A model generated the notes under the pieces. The model made no database searches. It saw only the letters and a program-made list of their open reading frames with translations, and had not been told where the DNA came from. Positions 1-8,982 of a stretch of 39,232 nt of DNA are shown in pieces. The number at the start of each line of letters is the position of its first letter. Within the stretch, counting starts at the first letter, position 1. The DNA comes from Candidatus Eisenbergiella merdavium (GTDB taxonomy: Bacteria; Bacillota; Clostridia; Lachnospirales; Lachnospiraceae), in assembly GCA_019119595.1 (NCBI GenBank), contig DWWS01000058.1:1-39232 (forward strand). The letters run 5' to 3'. The position numbers and the translations under genes are program-made.

Positions 1-661
<661 letters not shown>

Positions 662-766
662 GAGCCGGACGAAAACCTGGAAAAAGGCGGCAGAGCCGGA
701 AACCGGGCGGCGGGATACGGACAGCAGGATACGGACAACGGAATATGGAACGAGCCGCGGATGGCC

Positions 767-1327
767 TCAGCCGGGGCCGCGCGTGCCCCGGCTTTGAGGA
801 TGGCGGGGAAAGCGTTTCCAGGCGGTCTTTGCCGCCTGGTTCCCCAGCCAGCCGGCCAGGATACCGAGGAGGATGCCGAACAGAACGTCCGTGGGATAGT
901 GGACGTACAGATAAAGCCTGGAAAAGGCGATCAGTATTGCGAGAACCAGAGCGCAGGATCCGATCCTGCGGTTGTTCCGAAGGATGGCGGTGGAGGAAGC
1001 GAAGGACGCGTAGGTATGGCCCGACGGAAAGGAAAAATCCGCAGGCGGGGGGATCAGAAGCTCCACCGCCGTATTTACGGTAAAGGGGCGCAGACGCGCC
1101 ACCAGGGGCTTTAAGATCATATTTCCCGTGATCAGCATGAAGATCAGGGCTATTCCTGAGGCCAGTCCCGCCCGCCTGGTTTTGGGAAAGAGCAGGAGCA
1201 GGACGGACAGAACGATCCAGACCAGTCCCGCGTCTCCAAGGGAGGAGATGCGGGGCATCAGTACATTCAGAAAATCTTTTGCAGGCAGCTGCTGGATGAG
1301 ATCCAGAACGTTAAATTCCCAGGCCAT
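767..1327 (-). CDS. PAP2-family membrane phosphatase
   Basis: This encodes an integral membrane phosphatase of the PAP2 superfamily, which removes phosphate from lipid substrates such as phosphatidic acid or undecaprenyl pyrophosphate. The three signature motifs are visible in order: KPLVARLRP near residues 73-81, PSGHT near 101-105 and SRLYLYVHYPTD near 136-147, which contain the usual catalytic His and Asp. Several hydrophobic segments surround them. I chose the ATG at 1327 (MAWEF) because AAGGAG sits just before it; an in-frame ATG 18 bases upstream lacks this. The start lies inside the end of the MATE gene (17-base overlap), so the two are probably translationally coupled. The exact lipid substrate cannot be told from sequence. 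Confidence 0.9.
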   Translation of the reverse strand: MAWEFNVLDLIQQLPAKDFLNVLMPRISSLGDAGLVWIVLSVLLLLFPKTRRAGLASGIALIFMLITGNMILKPLVARLRPFTVNTAVELLIPPPADFSFPSGHTYASFASSTAILRNNRRIGSCALVLAILIAFSRLYLYVHYPTDVLFGILLGILAGWLGNQAAKTAWKRFPRHPQSRGTRGPG

Positions 1328-2678
1328 AATTCTCCTTTTTATCAAGATTTCTTTTTACGATGATATAGCAGACCAGATGGGCGGCCGCCGTGATGAACCA
1401 GGTTACCGGGTAGGACAGGTAGAGCACGAACAGGGAGCGGTTCCACTGAAAAACGGTGAATATCCACAGGATCCGCAGGCCGCAGGCGCCGACGACGGAC
1501 ACGATCATGGGAAGGACGGCGTAATTTAAGCCGCGCAGGCTTCCGACGAAAACATCCATCATGCCGCAGAGAAAATAGGTGGTACAGATCACGCCCATAC
1601 GGATCAGGCCGTATTCGATCACATCCCGGTCGGTGGAATAGATCGTGAGCAGCTTATCGCCGAAAAGAAAGGCCAGGTTGCCCATCACGAAGCCGACGAT
1701 GAAAACGAGAAGCTCGCACTGGATCAGGATCCGGTTGATCCGTTCCTTTTTCCCCGCGCCGTAATTCTGGCTGGTGAAGCTGATGGCGGTCTGGTGGAAA
1801 GCGTTCATGGACGTGTAGATGAAGCCTTCGATATTGCTGGCCGCCGTATTCCCCGCCATGGCGACGGAGCCGAAGGAATTGACGGAGGACTGGATCAGCA
1901 CGTTTGAAATGGAAAAGACCGCGCCCTGCATGCCCGCGGGAAGTCCGATGCGGATCATCAGGATGAGCCTGCTTTTATGAATTTTCAGCTTATCCAGGTG
2001 GAGGCGGTACATGGCGTCGTCATGCATCAGGCAGCGCAGGACCAGCAGGGCGGAAATGCACTGGGAGATGACCGTGGCGATGGCGACACCGGCAACGCCC
2101 AGATGAAAGACGATCACCAGGACCAGGTTGAGGATCACGTTGATGATCCCGGAAGCGAACAGATAATAGAGCGGCCGTCTGGTATCCCCCGTGGCGCGCA
2201 GGATGGCCGCGCCGAAGTTATAGAGCATGGTGGCGGGCATCCCGACAAAATAGATGCGCATATACAGGGCCGCCTGCCCCAGCACATCCTCCGGCGTGCC
2301 CATGAGCGCCAGAAGCGGGCCGGCAAGGAGCACGCCGATGAAAATGAGGCCGACGCCGCAGATCAGGCTGATCAGGACGGCGGTATGCACCGTTTCACTG
2401 ACCGCTTTTTCCTCTTTCGCGCCGATGTAGTTTCCTGCCATGACGTTCGCTCCCACGGAAAGGCCGATGAAGACGTTCACCAGAAGGTTGATGAGCGAGC
2501 CGGTGCTTCCCACGGCGGCGAGAGCCTGATGGCCTGCGAAACGCCCGACCACGATGATGTCGGCGGCGTTGAACAACAGCTGCAGGATGCCGGAGAGCAT
2601 AAGAGGCAGCGAAAATTTGAGCAGCTTTCCGGTCAGCGGCCCGTTGCACATGTCGATTTCGTAGGACTTTGCTTTCAT
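1311..2678 (-). CDS. MATE-family efflux transporter
   Basis: A 455-residue polytopic protein of the multidrug and toxic compound extrusion family, which exports organic cations or drugs using a sodium or proton gradient. The N-terminus (NGPLTGKLLKFSLPLMLSG) is typical of clostridial NorM/DinF-like members, and about twelve hydrophobic stretches follow. The longer open frame starts at 2726, but the ATG at 2678 (MKAKSYEID) aligns with the family and has an AAAGGGGG stretch upstream, so I use it. It overlaps the downstream PAP2 gene by 17 bases and is transcribed away from clpB. A second MATE gene of a different sublineage lies at 33934-35286. The substrate is unknown. Confidence 0.9.
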   Translation of the reverse strand: MKAKSYEIDMCNGPLTGKLLKFSLPLMLSGILQLLFNAADIIVVGRFAGHQALAAVGSTGSLINLLVNVFIGLSVGANVMAGNYIGAKEEKAVSETVHTAVLISLICGVGLIFIGVLLAGPLLALMGTPEDVLGQAALYMRIYFVGMPATMLYNFGAAILRATGDTRRPLYYLFASGIINVILNLVLVIVFHLGVAGVAIATVISQCISALLVLRCLMHDDAMYRLHLDKLKIHKSRLILMIRIGLPAGMQGAVFSISNVLIQSSVNSFGSVAMAGNTAASNIEGFIYTSMNAFHQTAISFTSQNYGAGKKERINRILIQCELLVFIVGFVMGNLAFLFGDKLLTIYSTDRDVIEYGLIRMGVICTTYFLCGMMDVFVGSLRGLNYAVLPMIVSVVGACGLRILWIFTVFQWNRSLFVLYLSYPVTWFITAAAHLVCYIIVKRNLDKKENYGLGI

Positions 2679-2805
2679 AGAAAAAAGAATCCCCCTTTTG
2701 TCTGATGCGGCCGTCCGGGCGGCCATGTCTGAGATTTTACTTAAATTTTACATCGAAACAAAGAGCAGTACAATACGCCGGATTCTCTTTTTTACAGCTT
2801 TTCCT

Positions 2806-2883
2806 GAACAGATAAAACCATTGAAAAACAGGTATTGACAAGTTACATCCAAACTGTTATATTCTTACTAGAACAGATAAAAC
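2806..2883 (+). repeat. Pair of 13-bp direct repeats bracketing the clpB promoter
   Basis: The sequence GAACAGATAAAAC occurs at 2806-2818 and again, identical, at 2871-2883, exactly 65 bases apart. The first copy lies about 60 bases upstream of the predicted transcription start and the second covers the start itself. That arrangement suits a regulator binding two sites and looping or blocking. I see no CIRCE element and no CtsR heptamer repeat here, which are the usual Firmicute controls of clpB. The operator role is inference. Confidence 0.5.
2835..2863 (+). promoter_or_regulatory. Sigma-A promoter of clpB
   Basis: TTGACA at 2835-2840 and TATATT at 2858-2863 are separated by exactly 17 bases, close to the vegetative consensus. 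The predicted transcript starts near 2870 and gives a leader of about 60 bases before the clpB ATG. Confidence 0.8.
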
Positions 2884-2928
2884 AAAGCTGTTTTAAAAAT
2901 AAGAAAGAACAAGCAGGAGGGTTTGTGT

Positions 2929-5523
2929 ATGAACATTTCCAAATTTACACAGAAATCCATGGAAGCCGTGGAACGGTGCCAGAAGCTGGCCTATGAATAC
3001 GGCAACCAGGAGATCGAAGAAGAACATCTGCTCTACGGCCTCCTTACCATAGAAGACAGCCTGATCCTGAAGCTGATCGAAAAAATGGGGATCCAGAAGG
3101 AGCATTTCGTAAACAGGGCGCAGGAGGCGGTGGCGAAGCGCGTAAAGGTGCAGGGCGGCCAGGTCTTTGTTGGTAAGGATCTGAACGTGGTGCTGACCTC
3201 GGCGGAGGATGAGGCGAAGCAGATGGGGGACGAATATGTTTCCGTGGAGCATCTGTTCCTTTCCATGATCCGCCATCCCAACAGGGAGCTGAAGGCCATC
3301 TGGACGGAGTACGGCATCACCAGGGAACGGTTCCTTCAGGCGCTTTCCACGGTGCGCGGAAACCAGCGGGTGACCAGCGACAATCCGGAGGCCACCTATG
3401 ATACGCTGGAAAAATACGGCGAGGATCTGGTGGAGAAGGCCAGGAACCAGAAGCTGGATCCGGTGATCGGAAGGGACGCGGAGATCCGCAACGTGATCCG
3501 CATCCTGTCCAGAAAGAGCAAGAACAATCCGGTTCTGATCGGTGAGCCCGGCGTGGCCAAGACCGCCGTGGTGGAGGGCCTTGCGCAGAGGATCGTGCGG
3601 GGAGACGTGCCCCAGGGCCTGAAGGACAAGAAGATCTTTTCCCTGGACATGGGAGCTCTGGTGGCGGGAGCCAAATACCGGGGCGAATTTGAGGAGCGCC
3701 TGAAGGCCGTGCTGGAGGATGTGAAGAACAGCGACGGGCAGATCATCCTGTTCATCGACGAGCTTCATACCATCGTGGGCGCGGGAAAGACGGAGGGCAG
3801 CATGGACGCCGGAAACATGCTCAAGCCCATGCTGGCGCGCGGTGAGCTGCACTGCATCGGCGCAACGACGCTGGACGAATACCGGCAGTATATCGAGAAG
3901 GACGCGGCTCTGGAGCGGCGTTTCCAGCCGGTGCAGGTGGACGAACCCACGGTGGAGGATACCATTTCCATCCTGAGAGGCTTAAAAGAGCGCTACGAGG
4001 TGTTCCACGGCGTGAAGATCATGGACAACGCGCTGGTGAGCGCTGCCGTGCTTTCCAACCGCTACATTTCCGACCGTTTTCTGCCCGATAAGGCCATCGA
4101 CCTGGTGGACGAGGCCTGCGCGCTGATCAAGACGGAGCTGGATTCCATGCCCACGGAGCTGGATGAGCTGCAGAGAAGGATCATGCAGATGGAGATCGAG
4201 GAGGCGGCTCTGAAAAAAGAGGAGGACCGCCTGAGCCAGGAGAGGCTCGCGGATCTGCAGAAGGAGCTTGCGGAGCAGAAGGAGGAATTCCAGAACCGCA
4301 AGGCCCAGTGGGATAATGAAAAGGCCAGCGTGGATAAGCTTTCCAAACTGAGGGAGCAGATCGACGCGGTGAACAGCCAGATCGAGATCGCCCAGCGGGA
4401 AGGGGATCTGGAAAAGGCGGCGGAGTTGAGCTACGGCCAGCTTCCCGGCCTGAGAAAGCAGCTTGAGATCGAAGAGGAAAAGGTGAAGAGTGAGGATCTT
4501 TCTCTGGTGCATGAAAGCGTCAGCGAGGATGAGATCGCAAGGATCATCTCCCGCTGGACGGGCATCCCGGTGGCAAAGCTGACCGAAAGCGAGCGGAGCA
4601 AGACCCTGCATCTGGACGAGGAGCTGCATAAGCGGGTCATCGGCCAGGATGAGGGCGTGGAAAAGGTAACGGAAGCCATCATCCGCTCCAAAGCGGGCAT
4701 CAAGGATCCCACCAGACCCATCGGCTCCTTTCTATTCCTTGGCCCCACGGGCGTGGGAAAGACGGAGCTTGCCAAGGCGCTTGCTGCCTCCCTTTTTGAC
4801 GATGAAAAAAATATGGTCCGTATCGACATGAGCGAGTATATGGAGAAATACTCCGTTTCCCGTCTGATCGGAGCGCCTCCCGGATACGTGGGCTACGAGG
4901 AAGGCGGCCAGCTGACGGAGGCGGTGAGAAGGAAGCCCTATTCCGTGGTGCTGTTCGACGAGATCGAGAAGGCCCATCCGGACGTGTTCAACGTGCTCCT
5001 TCAGGTGCTGGACGACGGCCGGATCACCGATTCCCAGGGCCGTACGGTGGACTTTAAGAACACCATCCTGATCATGACCTCGAACATCGGGGCGAATTAC
5101 CTGCTGGACGGCATCGGAAACGACGGAACGATCGGCCAGGAGGCGGAGGAAGCGGTGATGAACGAGCTGAGAGGCCGTTTCCGTCCGGAATTTTTGAACC
5201 GGCTGGATGAGATCATCATGTTCCATCCGCTGACGAGAGACGACATCGGCGGCATTATCCGGCTTGTGGTTGACGATCTGAACCGCAGGCTGTCCGACAG
5301 GGAGCTGCATCTGGAGCTTACGCCGGAGGCGGAGCGCTTCGTCGTGGACAACGCCTACGATCCCGCATACGGCGCAAGGCCGCTGAAGCGTTATATCCAG
5401 AAGCATGTGGAAACCCTTGCCGCGAAGCTGATCCTGCGGGGAGATGTGGGAGAGGGTGACACCATCCTCATCGACGTGAGGGACGGCGCCCTGACCGCCT
5501 CCCTGAAGGGCATGGAAGGATGA
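2929..5523 (+). CDS. clpB: ATP-dependent disaggregase chaperone ClpB
   Basis: An 864-residue Hsp100 chaperone, the normal length for ClpB, which threads aggregated proteins through a hexameric ring together with DnaK. The order of domains is: Clp N-terminal domain (about 1-145), first AAA+ module, coiled-coil M-domain (about 405-525), which distinguishes it from ClpA/ClpC, and second AAA+ module. Walker A of module 2 is GPTGVGKT near 605; Walker B motifs are ILFIDE and VVLFDE; arginine-finger regions are ALERRF and FRPEFLNR. Walker A of module 1 reads GEPGVAKT, with Ala where Gly is nearly invariant. The ATG at 2929 has AGGAGGG at the right distance; an upstream TTG does not. No ClpP-docking (I/L)GF loop was apparent. 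The stop overlaps the next gene by ATGA. Confidence 0.96.
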   Translation: MNISKFTQKSMEAVERCQKLAYEYGNQEIEEEHLLYGLLTIEDSLILKLIEKMGIQKEHFVNRAQEAVAKRVKVQGGQVFVGKDLNVVLTSAEDEAKQMGDEYVSVEHLFLSMIRHPNRELKAIWTEYGITRERFLQALSTVRGNQRVTSDNPEATYDTLEKYGEDLVEKARNQKLDPVIGRDAEIRNVIRILSRKSKNNPVLIGEPGVAKTAVVEGLAQRIVRGDVPQGLKDKKIFSLDMGALVAGAKYRGEFEERLKAVLEDVKNSDGQIILFIDELHTIVGAGKTEGSMDAGNMLKPMLARGELHCIGATTLDEYRQYIEKDAALERRFQPVQVDEPTVEDTISILRGLKERYEVFHGVKIMDNALVSAAVLSNRYISDRFLPDKAIDLVDEACALIKTELDSMPTELDELQRRIMQMEIEEAALKKEEDRLSQERLADLQKELAEQKEEFQNRKAQWDNEKASVDKLSKLREQIDAVNSQIEIAQREGDLEKAAELSYGQLPGLRKQLEIEEEKVKSEDLSLVHESVSEDEIARIISRWTGIPVAKLTESERSKTLHLDEELHKRVIGQDEGVEKVTEAIIRSKAGIKDPTRPIGSFLFLGPTGVGKTELAKALAASLFDDEKNMVRIDMSEYMEKYSVSRLIGAPPGYVGYEEGGQLTEAVRRKPYSVVLFDEIEKAHPDVFNVLLQVLDDGRITDSQGRTVDFKNTILIMTSNIGANYLLDGIGNDGTIGQEAEEAVMNELRGRFRPEFLNRLDEIIMFHPLTRDDIGGIIRLVVDDLNRRLSDRELHLELTPEAERFVVDNAYDPAYGARPLKRYIQKHVETLAAKLILRGDVGEGDTILIDVRDGALTASLKGMEG

Positions 5524-6023
5524 TCCGCCGGGCCGGGTATGAGGATCTGCCCGCGCTCCTCCGGCTCTATGCCGCCGCACGGGAATTTATGAAAGCCCAG
5601 GGCAATCCCACCCAATGGGGCGGTTCCTCTCCGGCGAAAGAGCTTCTGGAGGAGGATATCCGGACGGGAAGGCTGTACGTGTGTGAAAGGCAGGGCCGCC
5701 TCTGCGGGGCCTTCGCCTTTCCGGTGGGAGAGGATCCCACGTATGAGAGGATCGAGGAAGGCGCGTGGTTTGACCATACGCCCTACGGAACCATCCACCG
5801 GCTGGCCGGAGACGGCGGCGAGAGCGGGATTTTTTCCGAATGCCTGTCCTGGTGCCGGGAGCGGATCAGACATATCCGCATCGACACCCATGAAAACAAT
5901 GTGATCATGCGCCATCTCATTGAAAAGAACGGCTTTGTCCGCTGCGGCATCATCCATGTGGCGGACGGAAGCCCGCGCATCGCCTATGAATGGATCGCAG
6001 ACGAACAAAAAGGGCTTCGTTGA
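5520..6023 (+). CDS. GNAT-family N-acetyltransferase
   Basis: A 167-residue acetyltransferase of the GNAT superfamily, which moves an acetyl group from acetyl-CoA to an amine. The C-terminal part carries the familiar pattern of this clostridial subgroup: [20 protein letters not shown] followed by CGII, forming the end of the acetyl-CoA site. Its ATG overlaps the clpB stop codon as ATGA, so translation is almost certainly coupled to clpB, although a functional link with protein disaggregation is not established. A strong terminator at 6249-6303 ends the two-gene transcript. The substrate is unknown. A second related GNAT with the same IDTNEKN signature lies at 21828. Confidence 0.87.
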   Translation: MIRRAGYEDLPALLRLYAAAREFMKAQGNPTQWGGSSPAKELLEEDIRTGRLYVCERQGRLCGAFAFPVGEDPTYERIEEGAWFDHTPYGTIHRLAGDGGESGIFSECLSWCRERIRHIRIDTHENNVIMRHLIEKNGFVRCGIIHVADGSPRIAYEWIADEQKGLR

Positions 6024-6193
6024 GCGGCGGAGCCGGGCCGATGGATATGCTGATCGCAGGTCATGCAAGGTCAGAAGGATTGATTCTCGTGACGAATAAT
6101 ACCAGGGAATTTTTTCGCGTGACGGATCTGAAAGTTGAGGATTGGACAGAAGAACAGGATATTTGAGGCAGAAGGTATTTTTAAGAGTACAAG

Positions 6194-6237
6194 AACGGGG
6201 CTTTCACATCTTTTTTTATTGATGCGAAAACCCCGTT
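6194..6237. other. Long hairpin downstream of the clpB-GNAT operon
   Basis: Arms at about 6194-6210 and 6221-6237 pair over 16 positions with two C-A mismatches around a T-rich 10-base loop (core ACGGGG/CCCCGT). There is no run of T directly after either arm, so it is not a classical terminator. It may protect or process the transcript end. Confidence 0.4.
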
Positions 6238-6248
6238 TGACCCTCTCA

Positions 6249-6303
6249 GCCGCCGCCTCCTGTCTGCAGATACGCATGCAGGCACGGCGGCTTTTTTGTT
6301 TTT
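6249..6303 (+). terminator. Rho-independent terminator after clpB-GNAT
   Basis: GCCGCCG at 6249-6255 pairs with CGGCGGC at 6285-6291, with an additional inner CCTG/CAGG pairing, and is followed immediately by TTTTTTGTTTTT. It separates the plus-strand clpB operon from the convergent decarboxylase operon. Confidence 0.8.
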
Positions 6304-6319
6304 CTATCTGCGGAACGCC

Positions 6320-6481
6320 TCAGGCGCCCGTTTTCTTATCATCCTTTTTTCCGGTATTCGTTCCAATCCATCCCATCAGCGCCACGATCAGGCTGATGAT
6401 GATGATGACGAGGAAAATGCCGACCATTCCCTGCGCCATGATGGAAAGAGCGATCATAAAAACATCCATATTCGGTGTCAT
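6320..6481 (-). CDS. Small OadG-like gamma subunit of a sodium-pump decarboxylase
   Basis: A 53-residue protein with one long hydrophobic segment (from about MVGIFLVIIIISLIVALMGW) preceded by a short N-terminus and followed by a charged tail (KKDDKK). This is the layout of the OadG/MmdD gamma subunit, which helps assemble the membrane sodium pump. It lies 64 bases downstream of the beta-subunit gene on the same strand and has AAAGGAGA before the ATG at 6481. It is shorter than typical gamma subunits (about 80 residues or more) and lacks the longer C-terminal tail that contacts the carboxyltransferase, so it may be a minimal version. Assignment rests mainly on position and topology. Confidence 0.65.
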   Translation of the reverse strand: MTPNMDVFMIALSIMAQGMVGIFLVIIIISLIVALMGWIGTNTGKKDDKKTGA

Positions 6482-6545
6482 AGCTGTTCTCCTTTCAAAT
6501 GCGCGTTAAAAGCCAGTTGGAGCCGCGAAAGCTCCGGCGGACGGC

Positions 6546-7703
6546 TTACAGATAAGAGGTCACAAGGCTGATCACCAGTCCGCCCGCGATAACGGAGGCG
6601 ATCTGACCGGAAACGTTGACGCCGGTCGCCTGCATGATCAGAATGTTTCCGGGATCCTCCTTCATCGCCAGCTTCTGCACCACTCTTGCGGACATGGGGA
6701 AGGCGGAAATGCCGGAAGCGCCGATCATCGGATTCAGCAGAGGCTTGTGCATCATCTTCAGGACCAGATTGATGATCTTGGCAAACAGGACGCCGCCGAT
6801 GGTATCGAACACGAAGGCCAGAAGGCCGATCACCATGATCAGGATGGTGTCAAGGCGGACAAACTGATCCGCGCGCATGCTGAAGGAAATGGTCAGTCCC
6901 AGGAGCAGCGTGATCAGGTTGGCGAGGCTTGTCTGCGCGGTGTCGGAGAGATTATCCAGAACGCCGCATTCCCGGAGCAGATTTCCGAACATCAGAAAGC
7001 CTACCAGGGAAACGGAGGAGGGAGCGATCAGTCCGACGATAAAGGTCACGATGATGGGGAACAGGATCCTCGTGGTCTTGGAAACCGGCCTCGCAGGCTT
7101 GGCAGCCATGCGGATCCTGCGTTCCTTCTTTGTGGTCACAAGCTTGATGGCGAAGGGCTGCACGATGGGAACCAGCGCCATGTAGGAATAGGCCGCGACC
7201 GCGATGGGGCCCACGTAATTGGAGCCGAGCACCTGGGAAACCAGAATGGAGGTGGGGCCGTCGGCAGCGCCGATGATACCGATGGAGGCAGCGTCCTTCA
7301 GATCAAAGCCCATGAGCGCAGCGGCGCAGATCGCGAAGAAAATACCGAACTGTGCGGCGGCGCCGAACAGGAACATGACCGGCTGGGAAAGCAGGGGGCC
7401 GAAGTCGATCATGGCGCCGATGCCGATGAACAGAAGGATCGGCATTGCCTCCGACGCTTCGATTCCCACGTTAAACAGCCATTCGATCACGCCGTTCACC
7501 TCTCCGATGCCCGTCATGGTCTGGTTGATCACGCCCGAAAGGGGAAGGTTCACCAGAATGGCGCCGAAGCCCATCGGCAGAAGCAGAGAAGGCTCATATT
7601 CCTTCCTGATGGCGAGATAGATGAGCAGAGCGCCTACCAGGTACATGACGACCTGCTGCGGGGTGATGGATAGTAATCCCTCATAGATGAAACTGAAATC
7701 CAT
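6546..7703 (-). CDS. Sodium-translocating decarboxylase beta subunit (OadB/GcdB/MmdB family)
   Basis: A 385-residue integral membrane protein that decarboxylates carboxybiotin and pumps sodium ions out of the cell. Two family hallmarks are visible: GIIGAADGPTSILVS, which holds the conserved ion-binding Asp, and NPMIGASGISAFPMSARVV near the C-terminus with the conserved Ser. The start at 7703 (MDFSFIYEGL) matches the family and follows GGAAAGG; the open frame continues upstream only through the structured leader. The substrate class (oxaloacetate, methylmalonyl-CoA, glutaconyl-CoA or malonate) is set by the alpha subunit, which is not in the window, nor is a biotin carrier. It is co-transcribed with the small gamma-like gene downstream. 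Confidence 0.92.
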   Translation of the reverse strand: MDFSFIYEGLLSITPQQVVMYLVGALLIYLAIRKEYEPSLLLPMGFGAILVNLPLSGVINQTMTGIGEVNGVIEWLFNVGIEASEAMPILLFIGIGAMIDFGPLLSQPVMFLFGAAAQFGIFFAICAAALMGFDLKDAASIGIIGAADGPTSILVSQVLGSNYVGPIAVAAYSYMALVPIVQPFAIKLVTTKKERRIRMAAKPARPVSKTTRILFPIIVTFIVGLIAPSSVSLVGFLMFGNLLRECGVLDNLSDTAQTSLANLITLLLGLTISFSMRADQFVRLDTILIMVIGLLAFVFDTIGGVLFAKIINLVLKMMHKPLLNPMIGASGISAFPMSARVVQKLAMKEDPGNILIMQATGVNVSGQIASVIAGGLVISLVTSYL

Positions 7704-7779
7704 ACTTCTCTTTTCCTTTCCTGTGTAAAATTTGTCCGGGCGTAAGAACTGTGTCCCGTACACTTCTCCCCCTGGAAAT

Positions 7780-7810
7780 AAAAAAAGACCTTCGGCCAAT
7801 GCCGAAAGTC
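7780..7810 (-). terminator. Attenuator terminator within the oadB leader
   Basis: GACUUUCGGC (7810-7801) pairs with GCCGAAGGUC (7796-7787) over ten base pairs around an AUUG loop and is followed by seven U (7786-7780). It lies about 77 bases before the oadB start codon, so it can only act on that operon. Its 5' arm overlaps the closing helix of the riboswitch-like fold. Confidence 0.85.
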
Positions 7811-7926
7811 TCGTTCCCTCCATCCGGAAAGTGTACAACCATGACCGTCTCCATGAAGCTGCCGAGGGGTTCACGGTAGGCCGGTCAGGGTGTGTTGATT
7901 GCACATGATACTACTCCCTTTCAACT
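7780..7926 (-). promoter_or_regulatory. Candidate yybP-ykoY (manganese) riboswitch in the oadB leader
   Basis: Read on the minus strand from the predicted start at about 7926, the leader has the three conserved blocks of the yybP-ykoY class in the right order: GAAAGGGAGUAG (7922-7911), AUCAACACAC (7899-7890) and ACGAGACUUUC (7814-7804). The outer GAAAG pairs with CUUUC to form P1. Between the blocks are nested helices: GUG/CAA pairing with UUGUACAC, CCUGACCG with CGGUCAUGG, and CUACCGUGAA with UUCAUGGAG. The 3' strand of P1 is also the 5' arm of a terminator, so ligand binding would favour read-through (an ON switch). The known ligand of the class is Mn2+; whether this copy binds it is inference. 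The rest of the 470-base gap upstream of oadB (about 7963-8176) holds nothing I recognise. Confidence 0.7.
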
Positions 7927-7932
7927 GATAAC

Positions 7933-7962
7933 AGAATAGCATCGTAGGGGAAGAAATGTCAA
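7933..7962 (-). promoter_or_regulatory. Sigma-A promoter of the oadB-oadG operon
   Basis: On the minus strand TTGACA (7962-7957) is followed after 18 bases by TATTCT (7938-7933), with an extended TG one base before the -10. The predicted start at about 7926 falls just before the first conserved riboswitch block. Confidence 0.75.
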
Positions 7963-8176
7963 GCTTTTTCGGGCGTTCTGAGCATAATCGAAGCACAAAG
8001 GCAATTAGTTTGGAAAGTTCCTTTCAAAAGCTGAAAGATTCTGCTAAAAACCCGCGTGGACTTATAAAAATCCGGTTCCGGAATAGAAGCAGATTTGGGA
8101 AAATAAAACTGATCCACTGCGCTTAACCCTTATTATGCCGTAACAAATGATAGAAAATTGTTGAATGATTCATTGA

Positions 8177-8476
8177 TTATAAGGAGGGCAAGTCCGGGTA
8201 TTGAGACTGATCCACATATGCAGTCTGCGGGGAACCAGAAGTATTTTCGGTTTGACTGTAGCAGTTGCCTGACATTTCTTTATCAAGCATACCGGTGACA
8301 GAGTTATTTTTGATCAGAAGATCACGAACCTCTTTTAGATAAGCATTGGTGAGACGCTGAGCTTCCAGTCTTGCATTGATTTTAAAATACCAGCATATCA
8401 ATTCTCTTGCTATGAGGAAGAACAAAATAAGAAGAATAAAAACAACTACAAAAGCCGCAATAAAATCTTGTACCAT
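8177..8476 (-). CDS. Small membrane protein of unknown function
   Basis: A 99-residue protein that I do not recognise. One strong transmembrane helix sits at the extreme N-terminus (about residues 5-24, FIAAFVVVFILLILFFLIA), followed by a basic, helical stretch (INARLEAQRLTNAYLKEVRD) and a polar tail rich in Ser, Thr and Gln. The topology is probably N-out with a cytoplasmic tail, but this is inferred. AAAGGATC precedes the ATG at 8476. It lies in an AT-rich stretch of small genes whose base composition differs from the GC-rich neighbours, and is probably co-transcribed with the gene at 8532-8759. Confidence 0.6.
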   Translation of the reverse strand: MVQDFIAAFVVVFILLILFFLIARELICWYFKINARLEAQRLTNAYLKEVRDLLIKNNSVTGMLDKEMSGNCYSQTENTSGSPQTAYVDQSQYPDLPSL

Positions 8477-8531
8477 AATAGATCGATCCTTTCTTCAATA
8501 CATAATACTGACTCTGTTTTTCTGAATTTCC

Positions 8532-8759
8532 TTAAGGATTCTTACCAATTCTTTTTTTGACAATTATTGCTGCCCAAAAAAGAATCAACCATCCTATGAT
8601 AAATAGGAAGGTGGAAAAGATTATAAGAACGGGTAGAAACAGATTGGAAATTAAAAAGATGTATTGATACCGGACTTTCCTTATTATTAATGCAATAAGG
8701 GAAGGAAAAAATAGAAATAAGACAAACAAGATTGTCAAAACAATTCTGGAAATATACAT
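8532..8759 (-). CDS. Small two-helix membrane protein of unknown function
   Basis: A 75-residue, very hydrophobic protein with two predicted transmembrane segments (about residues 4-24 and 35-64) separated by a short basic loop (RKVRYQY) and ending in KKRIGKNP. I do not recognise a family. The open frame reaches 8864, but the ATG at 8759 has AAAGGAG eight bases upstream and starts right at the first helix, so I use it. A good promoter at 8853-8881 serves it, leaving a leader of about 90 bases. Together with the next gene it forms a leftward pair diverging from the zinc-ribbon gene. Codon use is AT-rich, suggesting acquisition or weak expression. Confidence 0.55.
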   Translation of the reverse strand: MYISRIVLTILFVLFLFFPSLIALIIRKVRYQYIFLISNLFLPVLIIFSTFLFIIGWLILFWAAIIVKKRIGKNP

Positions 8760-8852
8760 ATACTTCTCCTTTGACAAAATTATATATTTGTGCTGAAGCG
8801 GAATATGAGTGTCTCGCCATAGGTGCTGTTCCCTTTTGAAATATTTGATTTT

Positions 8853-8881
8853 ATTATAGCGCAATTCCCTTGATGTGTAAA
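8853..8881 (-). promoter_or_regulatory. Sigma-A promoter for the leftward small-membrane-protein genes
   Basis: On the minus strand TTTACA (8881-8876) and TATAAT (8858-8853) are 17 bases apart. It points away from the promoter at 8910-8938, so the two form a divergent pair 28 bases apart. Confidence 0.7.
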
Positions 8882-8909
8882 CTTAAAGTATAGAAAAATT
8901 CACTTATAG

Positions 8910-8938
8910 TTGAAAAATGGATTTTTTTGAAATATAAT
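8910..8938 (+). promoter_or_regulatory. Sigma-A promoter of the zinc-ribbon protein gene
   Basis: TTGAAA at 8910-8915 and TATAAT at 8933-8938 are exactly 17 bases apart. The predicted start near 8945 leaves only 14 bases before the ATG at 8959, which favours the ATG at 8983 as the real start. Confidence 0.7.
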
Positions 8939-8982
8939 AAATATGAGAGAGTATCAATATGGAAGACAAGAGGAGAAAACCA

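Noticed and set aside
2679..2928. CIRCE or CtsR operator before clpB
   Set aside because: Neither the TTAGCACTC/GAGTGCTAA inverted repeat nor the CtsR heptamer repeat is found.
2893..3852. Long minus-strand open frames opposite clpB
   Set aside because: They mirror the clpB coding sequence, have Leu/His/Arg-rich compositions and no start signals.
7780..7926. T-box or glycine riboswitch in the oadB leader
   Set aside because: No T-box antiterminator sequence or tandem glycine aptamer is seen; the conserved blocks match yybP-ykoY better.
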